From Clostridia bacterium (GTDB taxonomy: Bacteria; Bacillota; Clostridia; Peptostreptococcales; Anaerovoracaceae): 8,231 bases of DNA. Shown here piece after piece: positions 1 to 5,811 of this stretch. Location: the NCBI GenBank assembly GCA_024682015.1, contig JAIKZT010000019.1:1-8231 (forward strand), given 5' to 3'. Every line of letters starts with the position of its first letter. Position 1 is the stretch's first letter. The translations under genes and the position numbers were made by a program. The notes beneath the pieces are model-generated. The model was given only the letters and a program-made list of their open reading frames with translations, was not told where the DNA came from and searched no databases.

Positions 1-1601
1 AACGCCACGCGCGCCATGTACCCGCAGTCCTCCAGGAACGACAGGAAGAGGAACACGATGAAGATCACCGGCACGAAGCCGAGCACCGTCGCGACGCCGC
101 CCCACGCGCCGTCCACGACGAGGCTCTTCACCGTGTCGCCCACGCCCATCTTGTCCATGGCGTCGCCGAGGAGCGCGCCGATGCCCGGCACCCACACGCC
201 GAACTGCGAGGGATCGGGCTCCTCCCACTCCTTCGCCTCCTGGTAGGCCGCGTAGTCCACGTCCCACTTCTCCGGCTCGCCTGTTTCCTCGTTTTCAACC
301 GGTTCGCCCGTCTCCTCGTCCTCCACGAGAACGTCCTTGGCGACGACTGTCTTGGCCATTTCCTCGTCAAGCACCTCGAACTCGGACTTCTCAAACGCGT
401 CCCCCCCCTTCTCCGGCTTGAACTCCTTCTCGGCCTTCTCGTTGAACGCGTCGAGCGCCTTGTCGTAGGAGCCCTCGCCGTTCTTTTCGTTGTACGCCTC
501 CTTGTAGGCGTCCTGCCAACCGGTCTTCGAGGCGTTCTTCTTGGCGAATTCGCCCTGCGCGTCCTCGAACTCCATACCCTTGTATTTGCCGTCGGCCGTG
601 CATTCGTGCAGGGTGAACGGCAGATGCCAGCCGTCACCGAGGAAGCCGTCGTTCGCCCAGTCGGTGAGGATCGTGCCGGGGCCCTTCTCGGCGACCGCGA
701 GCCACCACATGGCGCAGAGCGAGAGGATGAAGAGCGGCAACGCGAGGATGCGGTGCGTCACGAACTTGTCGATCTTGTCGGAGAGCGACGTGGAGGCCTT
801 GCGAGACCCGCGCGCGAACGCCTCCTTCATGACCTCCTTGATGTAGGCGTAGCGCTGCGCGGTGATGATGGACTCCGCGTCGTCGTCCATCTCCTTCTCG
901 CAGTCCGCGACGTGCCCCTCGACGTGCGAGACCACCTCCGCCGGCACCTGCAGCGCGTCAATCGCCTTCGCGTCGCGCTCGAACACCTTGATCGCGGCCC
1001 AGCGGATGGACGCGGCCGGCACCTTCCCCTGCAGCGACTCTTCGATGTGCGCGATCGCGTGCTCGACCGAGCCCGTGAACACGTGCGGGCGCTCGCGCCC
1101 CGCGCCCTCCTGCGCGGCCTTGACGGCGAGCTCGGCCGCCTCCTTCGTGCCCTCGCCATTGAGCGCCGAGATCTCCACCACCGGGCAGCCCAGCTTCTTC
1201 GCGAGCCGCTCCGCGTCGATCCTGTCGCCGGACTTGCGCACGACGTCGATCATGTTCACGGCCACCACTGTCGGGAGGCCGAGTTCGAGCAGCTGCGTGG
1301 TCAGGTACAGGTTGCGCTCCAAGTTCGTGCCGTCCACGATGTTCAGGATGACGTCGGGGCGCTCCTCGATGAGGTAGTTTCTGGCGACCACTTCTTCCAG
1401 CGTGTAGGGAGAAAGTGAGTAGATGCCCGGAAGGTCGGTGATGATGACGTCCTTGTGATTCTTGATGCGCCCTTCCTTCTTTTCCACGGTGGCGCCGGGC
1501 CAGTTCCCGACGAACTGGTTGGACCCGGTCAGCGCGTTGAATAATGTCGTTTTACCGCAGTTCGGGTTGCCCGCGAGGGCAATGCGGATCTCGTTAGCCA
1601 T
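1..1601 (-). CDS. feoB: Ferrous iron transport protein B (FeoB), C-terminus cut off by window edge
   Basis: FeoB is the inner-membrane Fe(II) permease with a cytoplasmic N-terminal GTPase. The reading frame is open from the ATG at 1601 to the left edge (533 codons, no stop). The GTPase shows a P-loop GNPNCGKTT (residues 11-19), switch I around 30-38 (FVGNWPGAT), G3 DLPG (56-59) and G4 NMID, then SALNGEG. A helical spacer follows, then the first membrane segment at about 282-302 and the second ending in LSFLEDCGYMARVAF (519-533), a family hallmark. Between them lie about 140 residues (327-468) rich in Glu, Asp and Lys, far longer than in E. coli FeoB; with this topology the loop faces outward. 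The gene starts 20 nt after the second feoA, with GGAAGG about 12 nt before ATG, so it is the last visible gene of a feoA-feoA-feoB operon. Codon use in its second half is markedly more GC-ending than in neighbouring genes. Confidence 0.96.
   Translation of the reverse strand, partial: MANEIRIALAGNPNCGKTTLFNALTGSNQFVGNWPGATVEKKEGRIKNHKDVIITDLPGIYSLSPYTLEEVVARNYLIEERPDVILNIVDGTNLERNLYLTTQLLELGLPTVVAVNMIDVVRKSGDRIDAERLAKKLGCPVVEISALNGEGTKEAAELAVKAAQEGAGRERPHVFTGSVEHAIAHIEESLQGKVPAASIRWAAIKVFERDAKAIDALQVPAEVVSHVEGHVADCEKEMDDDAESIITAQRYAYIKEVMKEAFARGSRKASTSLSDKIDKFVTHRILALPLFILSLCAMWWLAVAEKGPGTILTDWANDGFLGDGWHLPFTLHECTADGKYKGMEFEDAQGEFAKKNASKTGWQDAYKEAYNEKNGEGSYDKALDAFNEKAEKEFKPEKGGDAFEKSEFEVLDEEMAKTVVAKDVLVEDEETGEPVENEETGEPEKWDVDYAAYQEAKEWEEPDPSQFGVWVPGIGALLGDAMDKMGVGDTVKSLVVDGAWGGVATVLGFVPVIFIVFLFLSFLEDCGYMARVA
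264..317 (-). repeat. 27-nt tandem repeat inside feoB (two imperfect copies)
   Basis: Two adjacent 9-codon units encode EETGEPVEN (residues 429-437) and EETGEPEKW (438-446) in the extracytoplasmic loop of FeoB. The first six residues are identical, while several third codon positions differ. This suggests an old duplication, or selection on the peptide, rather than very recent slippage. It is seen directly in the translation; any metal-binding role is inference. Confidence 0.7.
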
Positions 1602-1621
1602 TGTTTTCTCGTCCTTCCTTC

Positions 1622-1849
1622 CTATTTTGCAGTAACTTCGATCATTTCAGCGTCCGCCTTGCGCAGGCTGAGTTCGTAGCCGCGCACCGTGACCTCGATC
1701 GGGTCTCCGAGCGGGGCGACCTTGCGCACGAAGATCTCCACGCCTTTGGTGATCCCCATGTCCATGATGCGGCGCTTTACCGCACCTTCCCCGTGAAGCC
1801 TTACGACCTTCACGGTGGAACCGATTGCAGTGTTTCTGAGTGTTTCCAT
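1622..1849 (-). CDS. feoA: FeoA-domain protein (second of two), 75 aa
   Basis: Small SH3-like FeoA protein, a cytoplasmic partner of FeoB that supports Fe(II) uptake. The family signature is present: an N-terminal strand with GSTVKVVRLHGEG, then VKRRIMDMGITKGVEIFVRKVAPLGDPIEVTVRGYELSLRKADAE, which matches the usual R-x-x-x-MG-x-x-x-G and DP-x-x-x-x-x-x-GY-x-x-x-LR pattern. Length (75 aa) is normal. I chose the ATG at 1849 because AAAGGAG lies at 1867-1861, a good distance upstream. An in-frame TTG at 1888 would add 13 residues not typical of the family and has no clear ribosome binding site. It lies 31 nt after the first feoA and 20 nt before feoB, so the three are almost certainly cotranscribed. 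Confidence 0.95.
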   Translation of the reverse strand: METLRNTAIGSTVKVVRLHGEGAVKRRIMDMGITKGVEIFVRKVAPLGDPIEVTVRGYELSLRKADAEMIEVTAK

Positions 1850-1880
1850 TCCTGACTGATCTCCTTTGATTGAAAATTGG

Positions 1881-2093
1881 TTAAACAAAAATTTTGCCGG
1901 CCATCTCCCGGCTGATCGCGACGCGGGTGTCTTTGACGTTTACGATGAGGTTTCCGTTGATCTCGGAAATAACCGTTACCGTACCGCCCACGACGAACCC
2001 CATATCTTCCAGGTGCTTTTTCATCTCCTGGTTACCGCCTACCCGGTGGATGATGTTTTCCGTACCGGGATCCGCGAGCATAAGAGGCATCAT
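1881..2093 (-). CDS. feoA: FeoA-domain protein (first of two), 70 aa
   Basis: A second, clearly different FeoA-type protein that opens the operon. The sequence starts MMPLMLADPGTENIIHRVGG, followed by MKKHLEDMGFVVGGTVTVISE, NGNLIVNVKDTRVAISREMAGKIFV. This is the clostridial FeoA subtype with HLE-x-x-GFV-x-G-x-x-V and the VKD-x-RVAI-x-x-x-MA ending. It shares the fold but little sequence with the other FeoA. The ATG at 2093 is preferred because GGAGGT (2106-2101) lies 7 nt upstream. The frame is open back to 2156, but those extra residues overlap an operator palindrome and do not look like FeoA. Paired FeoAs ahead of FeoB are common in Clostridia; how the two divide the work is not known from sequence. 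Confidence 0.93.
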   Translation of the reverse strand: MMPLMLADPGTENIIHRVGGNQEMKKHLEDMGFVVGGTVTVISEINGNLIVNVKDTRVAISREMAGKIFV

Positions 2094-2147
2094 ATTTCCA
2101 ACCTCCACATCCTTTCCATAAGGCAGGTGACCCTGCCGGGATCCTGT

Positions 2148-2165
2148 AGTTAGCACTCGCTAACC
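2148..2165. promoter_or_regulatory. Operator-like palindrome 1 (feo side)
   Basis: The sequence is AGTTAGCACTCGCTAACC, with arms GTTAGC/GCTAAC around 4 nt. It sits immediately downstream of the predicted feo -10 box, a position where a bound repressor would block initiation. It shares TTAG-N6-CTAA with the sites at 2306 and 2340. The half sites resemble those of DtxR/IdeR-family metalloregulators, but the spacing differs from the classic box, so the regulator is inferred only. Confidence 0.65.
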
Positions 2166-2172
2166 CTTGTCT

Positions 2173-2201
2173 ATTGTAATCCCGCGAAGAGCGGTTTTGT
2201 G
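2173..2201 (-). promoter_or_regulatory. Predicted feo operon promoter
   Basis: On the minus strand a TACAAT -10 box lies at 2178-2173. It is followed about 7 nt later by the palindrome at 2165-2148, which would cover the transcription start. The -35 region (2201-2196, CACAAA) is poor, so the promoter may need an activator or the call may be off by a few bases. The leader to the feoA ATG would be about 70 nt. Confidence 0.5.
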
Positions 2202-2204
2202 TTT

Positions 2205-2222
2205 GGTTATCGACGGCTAACT
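2205..2222. promoter_or_regulatory. Degenerate operator-like palindrome
   Basis: The sequence is GGTTATCGACGGCTAACT. It has the same layout as the three better sites, with one mismatch in the TTAG core (TTAT). It lies just upstream of the predicted feo -35 region. It may be a weak accessory site or chance. Confidence 0.35.
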
Positions 2223-2270
2223 CTCATTCGGTAGTCTGTTATTGACATCTTGTGTTTTTATTCTTTTCTG

Positions 2271-2299
2271 TAGATTTTTGAACGAATTTGTTGTATGAT
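2271..2299 (+). promoter_or_regulatory. Predicted promoter of the Ada-like regulator gene
   Basis: A TATGAT -10 box lies at 2294-2299, with a weak -35 TAGATT at 2271-2276 and a 17-nt spacer, in a T-rich stretch. The predicted start falls near 2306, where a perfect palindrome begins. The leader to the TTG start would be about 70 nt and contains a second palindrome. Confidence 0.5.
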
Positions 2300-2305
2300 T
2301 TTTTT

Positions 2306-2323
2306 GGTTAGTTTTCGCTAACC
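2306..2323. promoter_or_regulatory. Operator-like palindrome 2 (Ada-like gene, at predicted +1)
   Basis: The sequence is GGTTAGTTTTCGCTAACC, a perfect 6-bp inverted repeat around 6 nt. It begins 7 nt after the predicted -10 box of the plus-strand promoter. This mirrors palindrome 1 on the feo side. The shared core suggests the same protein binds both. Confidence 0.65.
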
Positions 2324-2339
2324 ATTCTTTTGAACCACT

Positions 2340-2357
2340 GATTAGCAAATGCTAACT
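2340..2357. promoter_or_regulatory. Operator-like palindrome 3 (Ada-like gene leader)
   Basis: The sequence is GATTAGCAAATGCTAACT, with perfect arms TTAGCA/TGCTAA around AA. It lies 34 bp downstream of palindrome 2 and ends 7 nt before the GAGG ribosome binding site of the Ada-like gene. Bound protein here could act as a roadblock or cooperate with the site at 2306. Confidence 0.6.
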
Positions 2358-2376
2358 TATATGCGAGGCGATCCAA

Positions 2377-2937
2377 TTGACGAAAGAACAATGGCTGGCA
2401 ATCAAGAACGCGGACAAGTCTTACGACGGAAAGTTCTACTATGCGCTGAAACGAAGCAAAAAGGTCTGCCGCCCTTCCTGCCGCAAAGCCGGATGCACGC
2501 CTGAGAGGGTCATCCTTTTCGATACCCTGCAGGAAGCGCTCGACCGCGGTTATGAACCCTGCAGCAAATGCAGGCCGGATAAGGAGAGCTGGGAAGGTTC
2601 CCGCAAAGAACTGGCGAACGCGGCCAAACGGCTGATCGAGGAGCGCTATGCGGAGAAATTTTCGCTGGACACCTTCGCGAAGGAACTCTTCGTGGATAAA
2701 TCCTACCTGCTGCGCACGTTCAAAACCTTTAACGGCTGCACGATGCTCGCATATCACAACCGCGTGCGCTGCGAACGCGCCAAAGAGCTCCTGCAGCGTC
2801 CGGAACTTCCCATCTCTTACATCGCTTCAGAGACGGGCTACATCTCCGCCTCCCACTTTACGCAGGTATTCCGCCGCGAGACGGGCCAAACGCCTTCCGC
2901 TTACCGCAGGGAGTACCTGAGAAGTTTAGACGTCTGA
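2377..2937 (+). CDS. Ada/AdaA-type methyl-phosphotriester sensor with AraC-family DNA-binding domain
   Basis: 186 aa. The N-terminal Ada zinc domain (residues about 4-68) reads YDGKFYYALKRSKKVCRPSC, with four Cys ligands C31, C35, C62 and C65. Their CX3C, X26, CX2C spacing is the same as in E. coli Ada. In that family the first Cys takes a methyl group from a DNA phosphotriester and switches the protein on as an activator. The AraC module (about 75-183) has two helix-turn-helices, near 97-117 and 146-166, ending in the usual GQTPSAYRRE. There is no O6-methylguanine methyltransferase domain, so it resembles B. subtilis AdaA rather than full Ada. The start is TTG at 2377, with GAGG 8 nt upstream; no in-frame ATG exists before residue 123. 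It is divergent from feo and shares operator-like palindromes with it. No repair gene is adjacent, so its targets are unknown. Confidence 0.9.
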   Translation: MTKEQWLAIKNADKSYDGKFYYALKRSKKVCRPSCRKAGCTPERVILFDTLQEALDRGYEPCSKCRPDKESWEGSRKELANAAKRLIEERYAEKFSLDTFAKELFVDKSYLLRTFKTFNGCTMLAYHNRVRCERAKELLQRPELPISYIASETGYISASHFTQVFRRETGQTPSAYRREYLRSLDV

Positions 2938-2954
2938 ACCGCGCGACACGTTAA

Positions 2955-2996
2955 AAAAGCTGTTTGTTTCAAGGTATTTCGAAACAAACAGCTTTT
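2955..2996. terminator. Bidirectional intrinsic terminator
   Basis: A perfect 16-bp inverted repeat (arms 2955-2970 and 2981-2996) surrounds a 10-nt loop. T-runs lie on the proper side for both strands: TTTT at the right end and a run of A (T on minus) at 2953-2958. It lies between the convergent Ada-like and LysA-like genes, 17 nt past the first stop and 22 nt past the second, and would terminate both. Confidence 0.92.
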
Positions 2997-3018
2997 CTGA
3001 TGAACAGATCGCATGCTC

Positions 3019-4290
3019 TTACAGATCCAGCCTGCTATAGAACTCCGTTCCTTCCAGCGTCTTGAAGTAATCCGCCAGCGTTTCCGCGCGGCGGATGAGC
3101 TGCACGCTGCCATCCGTTTTCAGCAGGAGTTCCGCATGCCGAAGCTTTCCGTTGTAGTTGCTGCCCATGGAATGTCCATGCGCGCCCGCGTCGTGGATGG
3201 CGATGTAGTCCCCCACTTCGATCGGCGGCAGCAGGCGGTCGATCGCGAAACGGTCGTTGGATTCGCAGAGTGAACCGGTGATGTCGCACCTGTACGTGGC
3301 AGGCTCATCCTCTTTGCCCAGCACCGTCGCGTGGTGGTACGCGCCGTACATCGCCGGACGCATCAGGTCGACGCAACAGGCGTCCAGTCCGACGAATTCC
3401 TTGTGCGTGTGCTTGATGTGGAGCACTTTGCCAATGAGCAGATCGTACGGGCCCGTGATGAACCGCCCCATTTCGGTAAACACCTTTACGCCCTGCATGC
3501 CGGCAGGCCCGAAGACCTCATCGTATACCTGATGCACGCGCGCGCCGATCACTTCGATGTCGTTGGGCGTCTGATCGGGCCGGTAAGCGATGCCCACCCC
3601 ACCGGACAGGTTTACGAAGGGAATGTCCATGCCGGTCTTTTCGTGCAGATCCACCGCCAGCTCGAACAACTCCTTTGCCAGCGTCGGATAATAGTCGTTC
3701 GTGACCGTATTGCTCGCCAGAAACGCGTGGATGCCGCAGTGCTTGATGCCCTTTTCCTTCAGCCTGCGCATTCCCTCGTACATCTGAGGCGTCGTAAAGC
3801 CGTATTTCGCCTCGCCCGGATTGTCCATGATGGCGGTATTGATCGTAAAACTGCCGCCCGGGTTGTAGCGGATGGAGACGGTCTCGGGCAGCTGTCCGAT
3901 GGCCCGCTCGCAATAGTCGATGTGCGAGATGTCATCGAAATTGATGATGGCGCCGATGCTCGCGGCATATTGAAACTCTTCTGCCGGGGTTACGTTAGAC
4001 GTGAACATGATCTTATCGCCCGGCAGGCCAATCGCCTTGGCAAAGGCGAGTTCCGCCAGGGATGCGCAGTCGCAGCCGAACCCGTATTCGGCGAGTATGC
4101 CGACGATGACGGGGTTCGGGCAGGCCTTGACGGCAAAGAATTCCTGATAGCCCGGATTCCACGCAAAGGCTCGCTTTACGCGCTCGGCGTTTTCCCGCAG
4201 ACCCTTTTCGTCGTAGAGGTGAAAAGGCGTCGGGTAGGTCTTCGCGATCTCTTCGATCTGTTCTTTCGTTACAAACGGTCTTTTTTCCAT
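3019..4290 (-). CDS. lysA: Diaminopimelate-decarboxylase-like PLP enzyme (fold type III)
   Basis: 423 aa, normal for LysA, which converts meso-diaminopimelate to lysine in the cytoplasm. The N-terminal PLP barrel contains FFAVKACPNP with the Schiff-base Lys55, the YGFGCDCASLAEL segment (69-81) and the phosphate-loop SGGVG (229-233). The C-terminal domain contains EMGRF (273-277), DLMRPAMYGAYHH, GSLCESND (339-346, the active-site Cys342 and Glu343 of the partner subunit) and NYNGKLRHAE. Two usual contacts differ: the HIGSQ-type loop reads HAFLASN (188-194), so the PLP-stacking His is Phe190, and the GAY Tyr is His371. It therefore belongs to a divergent LysA branch, or may act on a related substrate. 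ATG 4290 has AGG 7 nt upstream. It begins 30 nt after the upstream decarboxylase and ends before a strong terminator, so the two form an operon. Confidence 0.85.
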   Translation of the reverse strand: MEKRPFVTKEQIEEIAKTYPTPFHLYDEKGLRENAERVKRAFAWNPGYQEFFAVKACPNPVIVGILAEYGFGCDCASLAELAFAKAIGLPGDKIMFTSNVTPAEEFQYAASIGAIINFDDISHIDYCERAIGQLPETVSIRYNPGGSFTINTAIMDNPGEAKYGFTTPQMYEGMRRLKEKGIKHCGIHAFLASNTVTNDYYPTLAKELFELAVDLHEKTGMDIPFVNLSGGVGIAYRPDQTPNDIEVIGARVHQVYDEVFGPAGMQGVKVFTEMGRFITGPYDLLIGKVLHIKHTHKEFVGLDACCVDLMRPAMYGAYHHATVLGKEDEPATYRCDITGSLCESNDRFAIDRLLPPIEVGDYIAIHDAGAHGHSMGSNYNGKLRHAELLLKTDGSVQLIRRAETLADYFKTLEGTEFYSRLDL

Positions 4291-4320
4291 GGATGAACCT
4301 CTATGAGCGGCTTGTCCGCC

Positions 4321-5721
4321 TTATAAAAACGCGCTGCCGACTTCGATGACGGCCTTCGCGACCTGCTCGATGTCCTTCTGTTCCACGGACCAGTTCGACA
4401 GGCTGCAGCGCAGGTGCGGCACGCCGCAGACGCCGGACGGATTCAGATACGTGGTGCCCTCTGCGCGGATGGCGCGTTCGAGCGCGTGGATCTCCTCATC
4501 CGTCACGCCCTCCTTGTTGAGCGTAAAGGCAAAGCCGTTGATGAGCACGGGACGGTGGACCTTGTAAACGCCGCTGCTCTCCAGCAGATCCGCAAACTCC
4601 TGAGCCAGCGCGCAGTTGCGCTCGACCATCTCGCGGAAGCCCTCTTTTCCGTAAGCCTGCAGCGCCATCCAGACGGCCAGCGCGCGGAAGCGGCGGCTGC
4701 CTTCGTTGCCGAGGCTTTCCAGAGGCGTGTTTTCCGTCCAGTGATCCGATACGCTCGTCGTCTGCGCATATGTTCTGTACTGCATTTCGCGGTGCTCCTT
4801 GCGGATCATCGCGATGGCGCAGTCGTAGTTCATGTTGAGCCACTTGTGTCCGTCGATCGTAAAGCTGTCGGCCTCTTCAGCGCCCTCGTACAACGCGCGG
4901 TATTTCGGCGAACACATGGCCATGGAGCCCACGGCGCCGTCCACGTGCAGCCAGAAGCCGTACTTCTTCTTGAGGTCCGCAATGGCCTTCAGATCGTCCA
5001 AGTCGCCGCTGTTCGCGGTCCCCATGTTCGCGATTACGATGACGGGCTTCCCTGCCGCCTTCTTCAGCTCTTCTTCGAGCTTGGCCATGTCGCCCGCGTC
5101 CCTGCCGGGCAGCTTGCCGTACTCGATGATGCTGTTGCGGCCCAGACCGAGGATCGACAGGCCCTTGTAGATGCTCGCGTGAGCAAAGGCGGACAGCACG
5201 ATAGGACGCTCCAGCCCGTAGATGCCGTCGTCTGCGCTCTTACCCTGCTTCGCCGCGGCCCACTCTCTCGCGCAGGCCAGCGCGTTCGTCGTCGCCATCG
5301 TGGCGCCGGACGTAAAGCTGCCGGTAAAGTCCGCGCGCAGGCCGAGCAGTTCCTTCAGCCCTTCGATGGCCTCGTCTTCGATCTGCCGGTCCATGCAGTC
5401 CATCTCGCCGAAGGCGTTCTGGTCGTACAGGGAGGTCAGCCAATCGCCCGCCAGCGCCGCCGGGGTGACCCCGCCGATGACGTAGCCGAAGAACCGGCTG
5501 CCGCTGTTCATCGCCAAACCTTCTCCGTATTCCTTCACGAACAGGTCGATGGCGCCCTCTGCGCCGAGTCCCTGCTCGCTGATGGGCCGAAGAGGCCTTC
5601 TTTCCCAGAACGGCAGAGCTTTTCCGGTCTCGCGCTGCTTAAAGAAGCGCTCGGCTTCCTGTTCCACTCTCTTCAATATCTTCAGCTGGTTCTGTCTGTC
5701 CTGTTGCATCTTGTCGTTCAT
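4321..5721 (-). CDS. Group II pyridoxal-phosphate-dependent decarboxylase (fold type I), substrate unknown
   Basis: 466 aa, a cytoplasmic PLP enzyme of the aromatic-amino-acid/glutamate decarboxylase superfamily. Landmarks appear in the expected order: SGATMATTNAL (138-148), which binds the cofactor phosphate; HASIYKGL with His181 stacking on the ring; HVDGA with Asp261 contacting the pyridine nitrogen; and DSFTIDGHKWLN with the Schiff-base Lys293, followed by DCAIAMIRKE. The C-terminal small domain ends PSGVCGVPHLRCSLSNWSVEQKDIEQV, also typical. Motifs do not fix the substrate; aromatic amino acids, aspartate, glutamate or diamino acids are all possible. The ATG at 5721 has GGAAGG 9 nt upstream. 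It is the first gene of a two-gene unit with the LysA-like enzyme, which makes an amino acid of the aspartate/lysine group an attractive but unproven guess. Confidence 0.88.
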   Translation of the reverse strand: MNDKMQQDRQNQLKILKRVEQEAERFFKQRETGKALPFWERRPLRPISEQGLGAEGAIDLFVKEYGEGLAMNSGSRFFGYVIGGVTPAALAGDWLTSLYDQNAFGEMDCMDRQIEDEAIEGLKELLGLRADFTGSFTSGATMATTNALACAREWAAAKQGKSADDGIYGLERPIVLSAFAHASIYKGLSILGLGRNSIIEYGKLPGRDAGDMAKLEEELKKAAGKPVIVIANMGTANSGDLDDLKAIADLKKKYGFWLHVDGAVGSMAMCSPKYRALYEGAEEADSFTIDGHKWLNMNYDCAIAMIRKEHREMQYRTYAQTTSVSDHWTENTPLESLGNEGSRRFRALAVWMALQAYGKEGFREMVERNCALAQEFADLLESSGVYKVHRPVLINGFAFTLNKEGVTDEEIHALERAIRAEGTTYLNPSGVCGVPHLRCSLSNWSVEQKDIEQVAKAVIEVGSAFL

Positions 5722-5763
5722 GTAATGTCACCTTCCGCCAATAAGCGATAACTCGTCGATTTC

Positions 5764-5792
5764 AGTATAGCATAAAAACGCGGAGCCGGCAT
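5764..5792 (-). promoter_or_regulatory. Predicted promoter of the decarboxylase-lysA operon
   Basis: On the minus strand a TATACT -10 box lies at 5769-5764, with a weak -35 ATGCCG at 5792-5787 and a 17-nt spacer. The start would be about 40 nt upstream of the decarboxylase ATG. The promoter lies inside the hairpin and T-run that end the preceding transcript. Confidence 0.5.
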
Positions 5793-5807
5793 TTCGTCCC
5801 CGCGTTT
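5773..5807 (-). terminator. Intrinsic terminator after the thiT-GNAT unit
   Basis: Read on the minus strand, AAACGCGG (5807-5800) pairs with CCGCGTTT (5783-5776) across a 16-nt loop, followed by a run of T reaching 5774. It starts 5 nt after the acetyltransferase stop codon. Confidence 0.75.
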
Positions 5808-5811
5808 CGTC

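Noticed and set aside
401..408. Run of eight C, a possible frameshift or phase-variation tract in feoB
   Set aside because: The frame is intact across it (Lys-Gly-Gly-Asp) and both sides belong to the same FeoB frame. Eight bases in a GC-rich gene is weak evidence for a switch.
606..1418. 270-codon plus-strand open frame opposite feoB
   Set aside because: The translation is Arg-, Leu- and Val-rich without any family motif. It is a shadow caused by the high GC3 of feoB.
2094..2156. Longer start for the first FeoA at 2156
   Set aside because: The extra residues overlap the operator palindrome, whereas GGAGGT precedes the ATG at 2093 at normal distance.
2242..2247. Perfect TTGACA on the plus strand
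   Set aside because: No -10-like hexamer occurs 16-18 nt downstream. The nearest candidate is 21 nt away and poor.
2148..2357. Classic DtxR/IdeR iron boxes
   Set aside because: The half sites fit, but the N6 spacing differs from the standard TTAGGTTAG-S-CTAACCTAA arrangement. A specific regulator name was therefore not assigned.
3331..5751. Long plus-strand open frames (3331-4296 and 4414-5751) opposite the decarboxylase operon
   Set aside because: They are antisense shadows of two well-supported enzymes. Their products show no recognisable domain.
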